64,000 nt of DNA from Virgibacillus phasianinus (GCF_002216775.1 NZ_CP022315.1:2356001-2420000); one strand, 5' to 3'. Positions 33,432-42,197 are shown, numbered from the stretch's first letter. Notes: a model not told the origin generated them from the sequence alone. Translations and numbers: made by a program.

Positions 33432-35453
33432 TTATTTATATTCTGCTAGAATTTTTGTTACCTTTTTAACGGCGTAAGAACTGCCGCTTTCATCTTCAGC
33501 ATGCTCAATCATCATTGCAATCAGAATATCCTCGGATTCACTCGGATATCCGACAAACCAGACATTTTCCTGACCGGATTTTTCATCCTTAGTTTTCTTT
33601 AATTCAGCGGTGCCTGTTTTACCAGAAATAGGGAAGTCAGCTTTTTGTGCGTCATTAGCCGTTCCTTTATCAAGTGTTACAACCTTTCGCAATGTATCTT
33701 GCAGGAATGCTACCTGATCCATCGTTATTAAATCTTTTTTCCAAATCTGACCGGGATCCTCTTCTTTTAATAAAATAGGTTTGATCATATTACCCTGATT
33801 CAGTATCGGTGTATAGGTAGCTGCAAGGTGGAGTGCACTCATCTGCATTTCCCCCTGTCCATAGCCGGAATTCGCCAGCAATACTTTTTCATTCAGCTTA
33901 CCATCTGTTGAAATCGTGGAAGTTTGAATTGGATAGGCAAAAGGAATTTCCTCACCGAACCCAAATTTGTGTAATCCATTAATAAATGTTTCACTTCCCA
34001 TATCTAGTGTTTTCATCGCAAAATAAATATTGTCAGATCGGATTAACGCATCGGCAAGGTCGACTGGACCGTTCGATTCGGAGACCCGGTGAATTTTGTA
34101 ATCGCCAAATGCTTCTCCTGGACTCCACGTTAGTCCATTTATTTCAATGCCTTCACTAGGATCTATGTCACCACTTTGCAGGCCAATTGAGGCAGTTACT
34201 GGCTTAATAACTGATCCTGGAACATAGGTCGCTGCAAATTTATTAATTAGCGGTTGAAGCGGGTCTTCTTGTAATTCATTTAATTTTGATTGTGAGATTC
34301 CATATACAAATTCATTTGGGTTAAAGGATGGACTGCTGACAAGTGCTAGTGCTTCACCAGTTTTCGGATCAATTGCCGCTGTTGTACCACCCTCACCATT
34401 GTACGATTGATAAATGTTCTTTTGTAATTCAGCATCTATCGTAAGCATAATGTTTTCGCCATCTTTTACGGGTTTCTCTGCTAGCACAACATCTTCCTGC
34501 CCATCCTGGGTGACAAGAATTTTGACACCTTCTTCACCGCGCAGCTTCTTGTCATATAATTGCTCAAGCCCGCGCTTACCAATCATATCATTCGCTGAAT
34601 ATGTTCCGTTTTCTTTTTTCTTAAGTTCTTCTGCTGTTATTTTACCAATGTAGCCAACCAAATGGGCAGCTGATTCACCGTACGGATAAACACGACCGGT
34701 TACTTCTCTTCCGGCGACAGGACCTGTAGCCCACAATTTATCCAGATTTTTTTTTGTTTGCGGAACTTTTGTAATTGGAACAAACAGATCTGGTTTAACC
34801 CAATCTGCATCTAATTTACTTTTGATCGTTGCTGGATCCATGTCTAGCAATTCAGCGATTTCTTTTATTTTCGCTTCTTTGTCATCACCGAATTTACTTG
34901 GTATGATACCAACTTCCCAAACGGTATCATTGATCGCCAGAGGTAGGCGATTCCGATCGAGTATTTCTCCGCGTCTTGGATGCTCTGTCTGGATGTTAAT
35001 GTCGCCGCCTTCCTTCAGCGCAGGAAAAATAAATCCCGGATTCCATTTTACGTACCAGTTTTTCTTTTCATCTTCGCCTTGTTGAACAAGTTTTGCTTGA
35101 TAATCAAATGAAATTTCCCCAGCAATGGTGTTCATAGTAACGGAAAAAGGATAAGTTGCTTTTCCTTTCTCGAGTGCTTTTTCTACTTCCTTTTCATTTA
35201 ATTTTTGATAATTGATTTTTAAATCAGACACGCCTAAATCCTTATATATTTTCTTGTAACGATCAACATACCCTTCCGTCGGATAGGCTGATTTCGATTT
35301 TTCCGCAAGCATATCATACATTTTCGCAAAATCTTTTTTATGCCAGTTCTTAACATATGTATCAAATCGATCATTAGGTGATACTTCGTCATTCGAACAA
35401 GCAACAAGAAGCATGCAAATCATGATAGATAAAAGAACTACCACTTTTTTCAT
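33432..35453 (-). CDS. pbpC: Penicillin-binding protein 3/MecA-type transpeptidase lipoprotein
   Basis: This 673-aa class B PBP cross-links peptidoglycan outside the membrane. A lipobox (LLVAC) follows MKKVVVLLSIMIC. An NTF2-like MecA-N domain (about 30-150), a dimerisation domain (RGEILDRNRLPLAIND) and the transpeptidase domain follow. The active-site motifs are PGSVIKP (Ser-x-x-Lys), RSDN (Ser-x-Asn) and SGKTGTAE. The architecture is that of B. subtilis PbpC and of PBP2a, members of which tend to have low beta-lactam affinity. ATG 35453 is preferred over GTG 35465, which overlaps GGTGGGG. It follows the LCP gene by 63 bp. Confidence 0.9.
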   Translation of the reverse strand: MKKVVVLLSIMICMLLVACSNDEVSPNDRFDTYVKNWHKKDFAKMYDMLAEKSKSAYPTEGYVDRYKKIYKDLGVSDLKINYQKLNEKEVEKALEKGKATYPFSVTMNTIAGEISFDYQAKLVQQGEDEKKNWYVKWNPGFIFPALKEGGDINIQTEHPRRGEILDRNRLPLAINDTVWEVGIIPSKFGDDKEAKIKEIAELLDMDPATIKSKLDADWVKPDLFVPITKVPQTKKNLDKLWATGPVAGREVTGRVYPYGESAAHLVGYIGKITAEELKKKENGTYSANDMIGKRGLEQLYDKKLRGEEGVKILVTQDGQEDVVLAEKPVKDGENIMLTIDAELQKNIYQSYNGEGGTTAAIDPKTGEALALVSSPSFNPNEFVYGISQSKLNELQEDPLQPLINKFAATYVPGSVIKPVTASIGLQSGDIDPSEGIEINGLTWSPGEAFGDYKIHRVSESNGPVDLADALIRSDNIYFAMKTLDMGSETFINGLHKFGFGEEIPFAYPIQTSTISTDGKLNEKVLLANSGYGQGEMQMSALHLAATYTPILNQGNMIKPILLKEEDPGQIWKKDLITMDQVAFLQDTLRKVVTLDKGTANDAQKADFPISGKTGTAELKKTKDEKSGQENVWFVGYPSESEDILIAMMIEHAEDESGSSYAVKKVTKILAEYK

Positions 35454-35479
35454 AAGAGACCCCACCTTACATAAAGATA

Positions 35480-35507
35480 GAAGTCATTCTATGTTATGAA
35501 TGACTTC
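35480..35507 (-). terminator. Perfect 10-bp stem-loop between the LCP and pbp genes
   Basis: GAAGTCATTC (35480-35489) and GAATGACTTC (35498-35507) pair perfectly over an 8-nt loop. On the minus strand only TATCTTT follows, so it may attenuate rather than fully stop transcription into pbp. Confidence 0.6.
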
Positions 35508-35516
35508 ACGATACTG

Positions 35517-36461
35517 CTAATTTTCTTTCATGTTTGTCTTGATTGCCTGTGTAATTCGATCCATTTCTTGCTCCGGCACAATATAATACCAGACTCCATT
35601 AATCACATCGCCACTACCACCGATTTCCATTGTTTCGATATTTTTTCTTGTATCACGATAATCAGTAAATAATGTCTGCATTTTATCCATGTTTAAGTTT
35701 GTAGTTACATTGCCGCCAAGAATACTTAGAATGTCGCTGACCTTCGTAATACTGGAAAAACTTGCGGCTTCGTCCATCGCAGCTTTTATGACACTGCGCT
35801 GCCGTTCATTTCGTCCAAGATCACCACGTGGATCTTCCTTGCGCATGCGGATATACTTAAGAGCTTCTTCACCACTGAGGTGGATGGAACCTGTTTTAAA
35901 AGTTTCGCCACCCTGTGAAAATGCCTGGTCGTTTTTAACAGTTACTCCACCTAGGGCATCAATCCCCTGTTTAAATCCTTCCATATTAACCTTTACATAA
36001 AAATGAACGGGAATATCAAATGCCTTTTCAACTGTTTTAACAGATAAATCTGTACCACCGAAAGCATATGCGTGATTAATTTTATCCATTCCTCTTCTCG
36101 GAATTTCTACATATGTATCACGGGGGATACTTACCATAATCATCTTATTTGTCCGCGGATTAAGGGACATCAGAATCATCGTATCCGAACGACCTACATC
36201 ATGTTCCCGCTGATCCACTCCAAGCAGCAATACGTTTATGGATTTTTTGTTTTTTACAATCGATTCCAATTCTTTCTGCCTGTCAGGATCCGCATCCCGC
36301 GACAGTGGCTCGTGCATATTTGCCACAGTGTCTTCCACTTTATCGTATAAATAATAAAGATATAAACCAACTGCAAGGATTAACAGTACAATGATTCCGC
36401 CAACCCAATAAGGCCATTTACGTTTTTTCTTTGTTTGACGCTTTCCAGTTCTTGTATCCAA
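35517..36461 (-). CDS. LytR-CpsA-Psr (LCP) cell-wall polymer ligase, TagU-like
   Basis: This 314-aa type II membrane enzyme attaches teichoic acids or other anionic glycopolymers to peptidoglycan. A basic N-terminus and one transmembrane segment (residues 18-40) precede the LCP domain. The domain carries the conserved LLLGVDQREHDVGRSDTMIL and VSIPRDTYVEIP motifs and the later KYIRMRKEDPRGDLGRNERQ Arg cluster that binds the polyprenyl pyrophosphate. The start is TTG at 36461 behind AGAGGAG. It is expressed toward pbp and divergent from sinIR. Confidence 0.9.
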   Translation of the reverse strand: MDTRTGKRQTKKKRKWPYWVGGIIVLLILAVGLYLYYLYDKVEDTVANMHEPLSRDADPDRQKELESIVKNKKSINVLLLGVDQREHDVGRSDTMILMSLNPRTNKMIMVSIPRDTYVEIPRRGMDKINHAYAFGGTDLSVKTVEKAFDIPVHFYVKVNMEGFKQGIDALGGVTVKNDQAFSQGGETFKTGSIHLSGEEALKYIRMRKEDPRGDLGRNERQRSVIKAAMDEAASFSSITKVSDILSILGGNVTTNLNMDKMQTLFTDYRDTRKNIETMEIGGSGDVINGVWYYIVPEQEMDRITQAIKTNMKEN

Positions 36462-36710
36462 TAAAATTCTCCTCTAATATTCGATCAATATGGTTTATTG
36501 CTTGGTTAAATTATAACGAATTCAACGCATCACGTCTATCAATTTTAGTCATATTATACTAGGATTATTTAAAAATTTACACAATAGACAGGAGACTAAA
36601 TAATTGCGTGTATTTTATTGATTTTAGAAGAAAAGAACATTTTTTGGTACGTATTTGCTCATATTTGAGGTTTTCATAAAACGAATAGATAGCCTATAAT
36701 ACAAGTAATT

Positions 36711-36748
36711 GTTCTTTATAAAATACATTTGTGGATTTTAAAGAGAAC
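36711..36748. repeat. Imperfect inverted repeat in the sinI upstream region
   Basis: GTTCTTTATAAAAT (36711-36724) and ATTTTAAAGAGAAC (36735-36748) form an imperfect 14-bp inverted repeat without a T-tract. It lies in an AT-rich 530-bp stretch between the LCP start and the riboswitch that otherwise holds only scattered -10-like sequences. It may be an operator. Confidence 0.35.
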
Positions 36749-36987
36749 AAAAAATGTAATTAAAATAGTACTAATAGACTAATCCGCGGACTATAATTAA
36801 TTATAAGGGTGTTAAAAACTGACTTTGGGGTTTTATATACAATCTAGGCAAAAATGCTTATTTTGGGAGTGACTTTTCGAAATTTTAAGTATATAATGAG
36901 CGTAATATACAAAACTAGTTGCTTTTAGACAAAACAAGACACCCAATACCAATTCTACTTATAGTAAAATAGTAGTATAAAAAATTG

Positions 36988-37085
36988 TTTCCTCAGAAAA
37001 GGGCAAACCTACTGAAAAGTACGGACGCAAAACCACAGACCTAAGGCGAACTCTGCTATGGTGGCTGGGTTACGAAGGGAAAAAA
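36988..37085 (+). ncRNA. Cyclic-di-GMP-I (GEMM-I) riboswitch
   Basis: The aptamer core is seen directly: GGGCAAACC (37001-37009), a TACT-GAAA-AGTA hairpin with a GNRA tetraloop (37010-37021), CGGACGCAAAACC (37022-37034), CAGACCTAA, a second hairpin strand CTCTG...TATGGTGGC, and CTGGGTTACGA. This follows the Vibrio Vc2 GEMM-I consensus step by step. P1 can form between TTTCC (36988-36992) and GGGAAA (37077-37082). No terminator lies between aptamer and gene. The ribosome site GGCGGGGG (37086-37093) sits right after P1, so translational control of sinI is likely. Confidence 0.88.
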
Positions 37086-37099
37086 GGCGGGGGCTAACA

Positions 37100-37231
37100 A
37101 TGATAAAAGTGGTGAAGGAAACAGGTCTTGATTGTGAATGGGTTGAGTTGCTGCAGGAAGCAAAGAGCATCGGAATAACAGTAGAGGAGGTTCGAATGTT
37201 TCTTTGCAAAACACTGGAAGAAGAGAGATAG
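37100..37231 (+). CDS. sinI: SinI-like anti-repressor
   Basis: This 43-aa protein matches the SinR-binding part of SinI: LDCEWVELLQEAKSIGITVEEVRMFL corresponds to the two helices that pair with the C-terminal helices of SinR. It lacks a DNA-binding domain. The ATG follows GGCGGGGG, which sits immediately after the c-di-GMP aptamer. In B. subtilis SinI sequesters SinR and so releases matrix genes. sinR starts 73 bp downstream. Here the synthesis of SinI appears to be set by a c-di-GMP-sensing leader. Confidence 0.88.
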   Translation: MIKVVKETGLDCEWVELLQEAKSIGITVEEVRMFLCKTLEEER

Positions 37232-37304
37232 AAATTAAAAATGTGCTTAATATAGAACCACACACTTTTTTGTGATATAATCACTCTGAAGGTGGGTGTG
37301 CGTT

Positions 37305-37634
37305 TTGATCGGTGAAAAAATTAAACAACTGCGCCAAGATAAAAAAATGTCCATATCTGAACTTGCGGAGAAAGCTGGTGTAGCTAAATCATACTTAAGC
37401 TCTATAGAACGCAATCTCCAGTCAAATCCGTCAATCCAATTTATTGAGAAAATAGGTGCTGTATTAGGTGTCACTGTAAATGATATACTGCGCGAGGATC
37501 AAGCAAATGCAATAGACCAACTTGATGGTGAATGGTTGAAAATAGTGCAGGAAGCAATGGAATCAGGAGTTACAAAGGAACAGTTCAAAGAATACCTCGA
37601 GTTTAATAAATGGAGAAAAAAACAGGATAACTAA
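37305..37634 (+). CDS. sinR: SinR, biofilm/competence master regulator
   Basis: This 109-aa transcriptional repressor has an N-terminal XRE helix-turn-helix (MSISELAEKAGVAKSYLSSIE ... NPSIQFIEKIGAVLGV, residues 14-60). Its C-terminal SinI-like oligomerisation helices are LDGEWLKIVQEAMESGVTKEQFKEYLEFNKWRKKQ. The match to B. subtilis SinR runs along the whole length. The TTG at 37305 is chosen because it aligns with the MIGxxIKQ start and has GAAGGTGG before it. A TATAAT at 37275-37280 may give sinR its own promoter. A good terminator follows. Confidence 0.93.
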   Translation: MIGEKIKQLRQDKKMSISELAEKAGVAKSYLSSIERNLQSNPSIQFIEKIGAVLGVTVNDILREDQANAIDQLDGEWLKIVQEAMESGVTKEQFKEYLEFNKWRKKQDN

Positions 37635-37643
37635 TTTTGTCTT

Positions 37644-37672
37644 GACCGTAGTGCTGAACCAGCATACGGTTT
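37644..37672 (+). terminator. Terminator after sinR
   Basis: CCGTA with TACGG and the inner TGCTG with CAGCA form one stem, followed by TTTTTT. Confidence 0.88.
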
Positions 37673-37724
37673 TTTACTTTTGCGATATTTGCACAGTTGC
37701 AGTTGATTTAAAATACCACAAACC

Positions 37725-37835
37725 CTTGTAGTGTTTTTCCTAAGCGGTGGATTAACACTCATATAAAATTACGTTCTATTTCTAGGTTTTGTGTCAAAAT
37801 AATAATCTTTTAGAAAACAGCCTTTACTGTTTACA
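37725..37835. repeat. Dispersed intergenic repeat, right-end copy
   Basis: From AGTGTTTTTCC through AAGCGGTGGATTAACACTC to TTTTAGAAAACAGCC this matches 55968-56070 closely, including GAATTTTGTGTCAAAA-like and AGAAAACAGCC blocks. It occupies most of the 218-bp gap before the SIS gene. Confidence 0.65.
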
Positions 37836-37852
37836 GAAAGCGAAGTGAACTA

Positions 37853-38575
37853 ATGAATTATTTTTCAGAAATACAGGAATTGCTTACTATCGTAGAAAAG
37901 CAAGAGAATAAGGTGATGAATGCTGCAGCTGGCTGTGTAGCAAATTCGATAATTAACGAAGGGGTTATTCATTTATTCGGTTGTGGGCACTCGCATCTGC
38001 TTACGGAGGAAACTTATTATCGTGCGGGTGGACTAGTCCCCGTACATCCGATTTTACATGAGCCGCTAATGTTGCATGAGGGAGCTATTCAGTCATCTGA
38101 GCTGGAACGACAAAACAATTATGCGCGCTTGTTTATGGGAAAGCAGGACATTCAATCGGGTGATGTGATGATGGTATTTTCCAATTCCGGGAGAAACCCC
38201 GTGCCTGTTGACGTTGCATTAATTGCCAAGGAAAAAGGCGCTAAAGTCATTGGTATTACTTCTATTACATATGCCAAAAGTCAGCCATCGCGCCATCAGC
38301 TTGGCAAGTATCTGCATGACGTGGCGGATATCGTGATTGATAACCACGCGCCAATCGGTGATGCTGTGTTAAACCATTCAAATGTTGCTGTAAGTTATGG
38401 ACCAGTTTCTACTACAATTGGCTCAGCGATTATCAATCATGTTTTTGCAGAGGCTATCACAATAATAGCCGAGCAACAAATAGAACCACCCGTATTTTTG
38501 AGTGGAAACCTTGAAGGTGCCGATGAACATAACCGAATGGTCATGCAGAAATATCAGCATCGATTATTATTTTAA
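37853..38575 (+). CDS. SIS-domain sugar phosphate-binding protein (UPF0309 type)
   Basis: This 240-aa protein has a SIS fold for binding phosphosugars. The loop HLFGCGHSHLLTEE and the VFSNSGRNPVPVDVA motif form the sugar-phosphate pocket. The family is uncharacterised but often lies near amino-sugar genes, which fits the GlcNAc regulon starting 0.8 kb downstream. The ribosome site is weak (AGCGAAGTGA). It may act on N-acetylglucosamine- or muramic-type phosphates; that is inference. Confidence 0.8.
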   Translation: MNYFSEIQELLTIVEKQENKVMNAAAGCVANSIINEGVIHLFGCGHSHLLTEETYYRAGGLVPVHPILHEPLMLHEGAIQSSELERQNNYARLFMGKQDIQSGDVMMVFSNSGRNPVPVDVALIAKEKGAKVIGITSITYAKSQPSRHQLGKYLHDVADIVIDNHAPIGDAVLNHSNVAVSYGPVSTTIGSAIINHVFAEAITIIAEQQIEPPVFLSGNLEGADEHNRMVMQKYQHRLLF

Positions 38576-38599
38576 AAGATCAGAAAGCATAAATAAAAA

Positions 38600-38725
38600 T
38601 CTGTCTAGCTCCAGCGCCCAGAAGCTGCCGTCATAAGCAATGGACACTACGAACGCTAAACCCATGCGTTCTACGGCCCCTTGCTTATGCGTCCGCTTCT
38701 AAACGGGGCGCTTGCGCTTTTCTTA
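38600..38725. repeat. CTAGCTCCAGCGCC-type dispersed repeat
   Basis: The block begins CTAGCTCCAGCGCC and ends GGCGCTTGCGCTTTTCTT, with internal inverted halves (CATAAGCAA... / ...TTGCTTATG). This pattern occurs in many Bacillales intergenic regions. It can fold into a long hairpin and may terminate the SIS gene transcript. Confidence 0.7.
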
Positions 38726-38739
38726 AGTGTGGTGAAAAT

Positions 38740-39246
38740 GTGACCAAAATTAATTATTGGCTCCTGCCAATTGGCTGGATGGGCCTTATTTTTTACTCGT
38801 CTGCCACACCATACCAGGATCAGGATATTAAACCATTTATGACAAATAAATTAGATCTTTCCTTTCTAGTTCCATTTGTGGAGAATGTTACGTTGTATTA
38901 TCATCATTCAGAGGTGAGTGTTGATGCACTTGGGATTGAAGGGTTTGTGGAATTCTTCGTAAGGAAGGGTGCACATGTTTCCGTTTATTTCATATTGATG
39001 GTCCTGTTCTATGTTGCTTGCAAGAAAACGATGAGCGTATCATCCTCGAAAAGATTATTACTCTCATACATTTTCACAAGTTTATACGCTATTCTGGATG
39101 AACTTCACCAGGGATTCACCCAGAATCGAACACCATATATAGGTGATGTAGGGCTGGATATGTCAGGGGCGTTAGCGGCTTTGATTTTAATCATTTTATT
39201 TGCCGCATTTAAAAAGAAAAGTATAGCAAAAAATACATTTTCCTAG
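38740..39246 (+). CDS. VanZ-like membrane protein
   Basis: This 168-aa protein has about four hydrophobic segments. FVRKGAHVSVYFILMVLFYV and the DELHQGFTQNRTPYIGDVGLDMSGAL stretch match the VanZ family (D-E-x-H-Q plus a following Asp). Members confer low-level teicoplanin resistance in Enterococcus; in Bacillaceae the role is unknown. The start is GTG at 38740 behind a weak GTGGTG site. Confidence 0.82.
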   Translation: MTKINYWLLPIGWMGLIFYSSATPYQDQDIKPFMTNKLDLSFLVPFVENVTLYYHHSEVSVDALGIEGFVEFFVRKGAHVSVYFILMVLFYVACKKTMSVSSSKRLLLSYIFTSLYAILDELHQGFTQNRTPYIGDVGLDMSGALAALILIILFAAFKKKSIAKNTFS

Positions 39247-39270
39247 CAAAATGTATTTTTTTCGACAAAG

Positions 39271-39324
39271 TTGTATAGACAACTATATGTTAAGGTGATA
39301 TACTCCTTGGTGGTAACGTTTTCA
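39271..39324 (+). promoter_or_regulatory. nagE promoter, NagR operator and possible cre site
   Basis: TTGTATAGACAACTATA (39271-39287) shares 16 of 17 bases with the site before nagA. TAGACA within it and TATACT at 39299-39304 are 17 bp apart, so the operator overlaps the -35. TGGTAACGTTTTCA (39311-39324) is one mismatch from the cre core, suggesting CcpA control as well. Confidence 0.8.
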
Positions 39325-39348
39325 AATAAAGAAGGGGAGTGCTATATA

Positions 39349-41292
39349 ATGTTAGGTTATTTGCAACGTCTTGGAAAATCATTGATGCTTCCAATTGCAA
39401 TGCTGCCTGCCGCTGCATTACTGGTTCGACTGGGAGCAGAAGATGTATTTAATATTCCATTTGTAACTGCTGCTGGTAATGGTATTTTACAGCATTTAGG
39501 GCTTATTTTTGCTATTGGGATTGCCATTGGGTTCTCAAAGGATGGTAATGGTGCTGCAGCCTTATCAGGTGCTGTTGGCTATCAAGTTCTGACAAATGGG
39601 TATGAAGCAATTAATAGTGATCTTAATCTTGGAGTGCTAGCCGGGATTATTGCTGGTATTGCTGCTGGGCATTTATATAATAAATTTCATGATATTCAGC
39701 TGCCAGAGTTCTTAGCATTTTTTGGCGGAAAGCGATTTGTGCCGATTGTTACATCGGTGCTAATGGTCATTGTATCCGGATTAATAGGTGTATTATGGGG
39801 ACCTGTCCAGGATGCAATTAATGCATTAGGTAATTGGTTTATCAACTCAGGTGCTATTGGGGTTGGATCATATGGATTCTTTAACCGTTTGTTAATTCCA
39901 ATTGGGTTACATCATGTTATGAACACGTTAATTTGGTTTGACTTCGGAACGTTTGTTGATGCTGCAGGAAATACGTGGCATGGGGAAATTAATCGATTTT
40001 TAAACGGAGATCCCGACGCAGGATTCTTTATGGCCGGGTACTTCCCAATCATGATGTTTGGTTTGCCTGGTGCGTGTCTCGCGATGTATGCAACAGCGAA
40101 AAAACATCGTAAGGCAGCTGTCGGAGGATTCCTTGGAAGTATTGCACTAACTTCTTTTTTAACGGGAATCACAGAACCGATTGAGTATTCATTCATGTTC
40201 TTAAGTCCATTGCTATACGTCGTTCATGCAATACTAACCGGACTGTCCATGATGGTTTCATTCTGGTTTGGAATTAAAGATGGCTTCGGTTTCTCAGCGG
40301 GGCTTATCGATTATGTGCTTAACTTTGGAATTGCATCGAAACCATTGCTCTTACTCGTGCAAGGTATCGTATTTGGATTTATCTATTTCATTATTTTCTA
40401 CGTATTAATTAAAAAGTTCAATCTTAAAACACCTGGTCGTGAGGATGAAGATGAAGTTTATGTAGAGGAAAATGAACAAACAGGAGCTCCTTCTACTGGA
40501 AAGGGCCGCAAAGATTATGATGGAAAGGCGTATCATTATTTAAACGCATTAGGCGGCCCGGAAAATATTAAGTCACTGGACTATTGTGCGACAAGACTGC
40601 GCTTGCAAATGAATGATATGGATCAGGTTGATGAAAAGGCGTTGAAACGTCAAGGTGCTAATGGTGTGATGAAGGTAAACAAGAAAAATTTACAGGTAAT
40701 TGTTGGGACAACTGTTGAATTTTTAGCTGACGCTATGCAAAAAAGAATGAATCAGGGAAATATGCAGGCCCCTGCAGATGAAAAAGCTTCAGTTGAAAAT
40801 GAGGCGCCTGTTTCATCGAAGCCTGCAAACGAGTTTAATTCTGCAGCCTTTGCGATGCCGGTTAAGGGTGAAATTATGTCTATTGCCGATGTGCCGGATC
40901 AAGTGTTTTCACAAAAAATGATGGGAGATGGCTTTGCAATTGCTCCTGAGGATGGCACATATACATCCCCAGTGAATGGTGAAATCATCAGTGTATTCCC
41001 GACAAAACATGCGATAGGGGTTCGGTCAGAATCCGGTCTGGAAATATTAGTGCATATTGGATTAGACACGGTGGAGTTAAATGGACAAGGATTCGATGTA
41101 TATGTAAAAGAAGGTGACATTGTTAGAAAAGGTGATATACTCGTTCGAGTTGATCTAGCTTATATGAAAGAAAATGCAACATCTCATATATCACCTATCG
41201 TGTTTACTAACCTCGAAGAAAATGAGCAGGTTAGTCTGCTGCAAACGGGAACAATTGAACTAGGCAGGACAGGCATTGTTGAAATAAAATAA
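39349..41292 (+). CDS. nagE: PTS N-acetylglucosamine transporter EIICBA
   Basis: This 647-aa phosphotransferase permease imports and phosphorylates GlcNAc. The EIIC domain (about 1-365) contains IGLHHVMNTLIWF and GITEPIEYSFMF. The EIIB domain carries the phosphorylated Cys in LDYCATRLRLQM near residue 440. The EIIA domain at the end has LVHIGLDTVELNGQGF with its active His. ATG 39349 follows GAAGGGGAGTG; the upstream frame was rejected because it crosses the operator. The matching nagR, nagA and nagB genes support GlcNAc over glucose as the substrate. Confidence 0.9.
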   Translation: MLGYLQRLGKSLMLPIAMLPAAALLVRLGAEDVFNIPFVTAAGNGILQHLGLIFAIGIAIGFSKDGNGAAALSGAVGYQVLTNGYEAINSDLNLGVLAGIIAGIAAGHLYNKFHDIQLPEFLAFFGGKRFVPIVTSVLMVIVSGLIGVLWGPVQDAINALGNWFINSGAIGVGSYGFFNRLLIPIGLHHVMNTLIWFDFGTFVDAAGNTWHGEINRFLNGDPDAGFFMAGYFPIMMFGLPGACLAMYATAKKHRKAAVGGFLGSIALTSFLTGITEPIEYSFMFLSPLLYVVHAILTGLSMMVSFWFGIKDGFGFSAGLIDYVLNFGIASKPLLLLVQGIVFGFIYFIIFYVLIKKFNLKTPGREDEDEVYVEENEQTGAPSTGKGRKDYDGKAYHYLNALGGPENIKSLDYCATRLRLQMNDMDQVDEKALKRQGANGVMKVNKKNLQVIVGTTVEFLADAMQKRMNQGNMQAPADEKASVENEAPVSSKPANEFNSAAFAMPVKGEIMSIADVPDQVFSQKMMGDGFAIAPEDGTYTSPVNGEIISVFPTKHAIGVRSESGLEILVHIGLDTVELNGQGFDVYVKEGDIVRKGDILVRVDLAYMKENATSHISPIVFTNLEENEQVSLLQTGTIELGRTGIVEIK

Positions 41293-41297
41293 GAATT

Positions 41298-41334
41298 AAA
41301 AATGCCCACCTAAATGATGTAGGTGGGCATTTTC
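41298..41334. terminator. Bidirectional terminator between nagE and nagR
   Basis: AAAATGCCCACCT and AGGTGGGCATTTT form a perfect 13-bp stem between convergent genes. Confidence 0.92.
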
Positions 41335-42063
41335 TTACCTTCGCATTTGCAGTTTGAATTTATATTTGTCAGCACGGTAGGCTGATTTCACATATTCAAG
41401 TGGTGTCGCATTTTCATCAGATAAATACGTAATACGTTGAATTAATAATACTGGGTCGCCAGCCTTTACATGGAGGTTTTCAATTTCAAATTCATTTGCC
41501 AGAACGGATTCGATCATCTGATCACCGTAAGAAATGTTTAGGTTTAAATTTGTTTCAATATATTTGTAGAAGGATTCTACTACATTGGCATCGGTTAGGT
41601 TACCAACTAAGTGTTTGGGTGTATAAATTGTCTCTACTGCTACAGGTGATTCATTTGCATATCTTATTCGTTTTATTTCGTAGACTTCATCATTTTTATT
41701 TAATCTTAACAACTCCGCAATTCGCTCATTCGCATGAAGTGTTTGGAAACTGAGTAGCTTATTGGATGGTGTTAAGCCCCTTGCCCGCATATCTTCGCTG
41801 AAGCTCGTTAATCCCTGTAAATCCTGTTCAAACTTTTTTTCAGAAACAAAGGTACCTCGTCCTTTTTGCCGGTAAAGCAGACCCTCTGCAGCCAAGTTGT
41901 TGATCGCTTGTCTTACAGTCATTCGGCTGATATTATAACGCTCCGCATACTCCCGCTCCGAAGGTAATAATTCACCAGGACTTAATTTTTCCGTTTGAAT
42001 CAGCAGGCGAATTTCTTCCTCCAGCTGATAATAAATAGGTAATGGCGAATTTTTGTCAATCAT
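41335..42063 (-). CDS. nagR: NagR (YvoA), GntR/HutC-family repressor
   Basis: This 242-aa repressor has a winged helix (GELLPSEREYAERYNISRMTVRQAINNLAAEGLL, about 30-65) and a UTRA ligand domain. The UTRA domain should bind glucosamine-6-phosphate or GlcNAc-6-phosphate. The start at 42063 follows GTGGGGGGA; a further eight residues upstream lie in that site. The gene is divergent from nagA. Two near-identical 17-bp operators stand before nagE and nagA, the expected NagR targets. Confidence 0.9.
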   Translation of the reverse strand: MIDKNSPLPIYYQLEEEIRLLIQTEKLSPGELLPSEREYAERYNISRMTVRQAINNLAAEGLLYRQKGRGTFVSEKKFEQDLQGLTSFSEDMRARGLTPSNKLLSFQTLHANERIAELLRLNKNDEVYEIKRIRYANESPVAVETIYTPKHLVGNLTDANVVESFYKYIETNLNLNISYGDQMIESVLANEFEIENLHVKAGDPVLLIQRITYLSDENATPLEYVKSAYRADKYKFKLQMRR

Positions 42064-42138
42064 TCTATTCCCCCCACTTGATTCCATTCTTTAGCTAAAT
42101 TTTATCAAAGATGCAGGAGGTTGTATATACTTACCTTA

Positions 42139-42155
42139 ATGTATAGACAACTATA
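42139..42155 (+). promoter_or_regulatory. NagR operator before nagA
   Basis: ATGTATAGACAACTATA differs at one base from the nagE site. It lies in the divergent nagR-nagA region and could regulate both directions. Confidence 0.85.
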
Positions 42156-42197
42156 TCTTTATATGCTAACGTATATGGGTGGAAAGGGATGACCTGG

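Noticed and set aside
36900-36945. Spo0A box upstream of sinI
   Set aside because: The best candidate, TTTTGTCTAAAA on the minus strand, departs from TGTCGAA at the critical G; too weak to claim.
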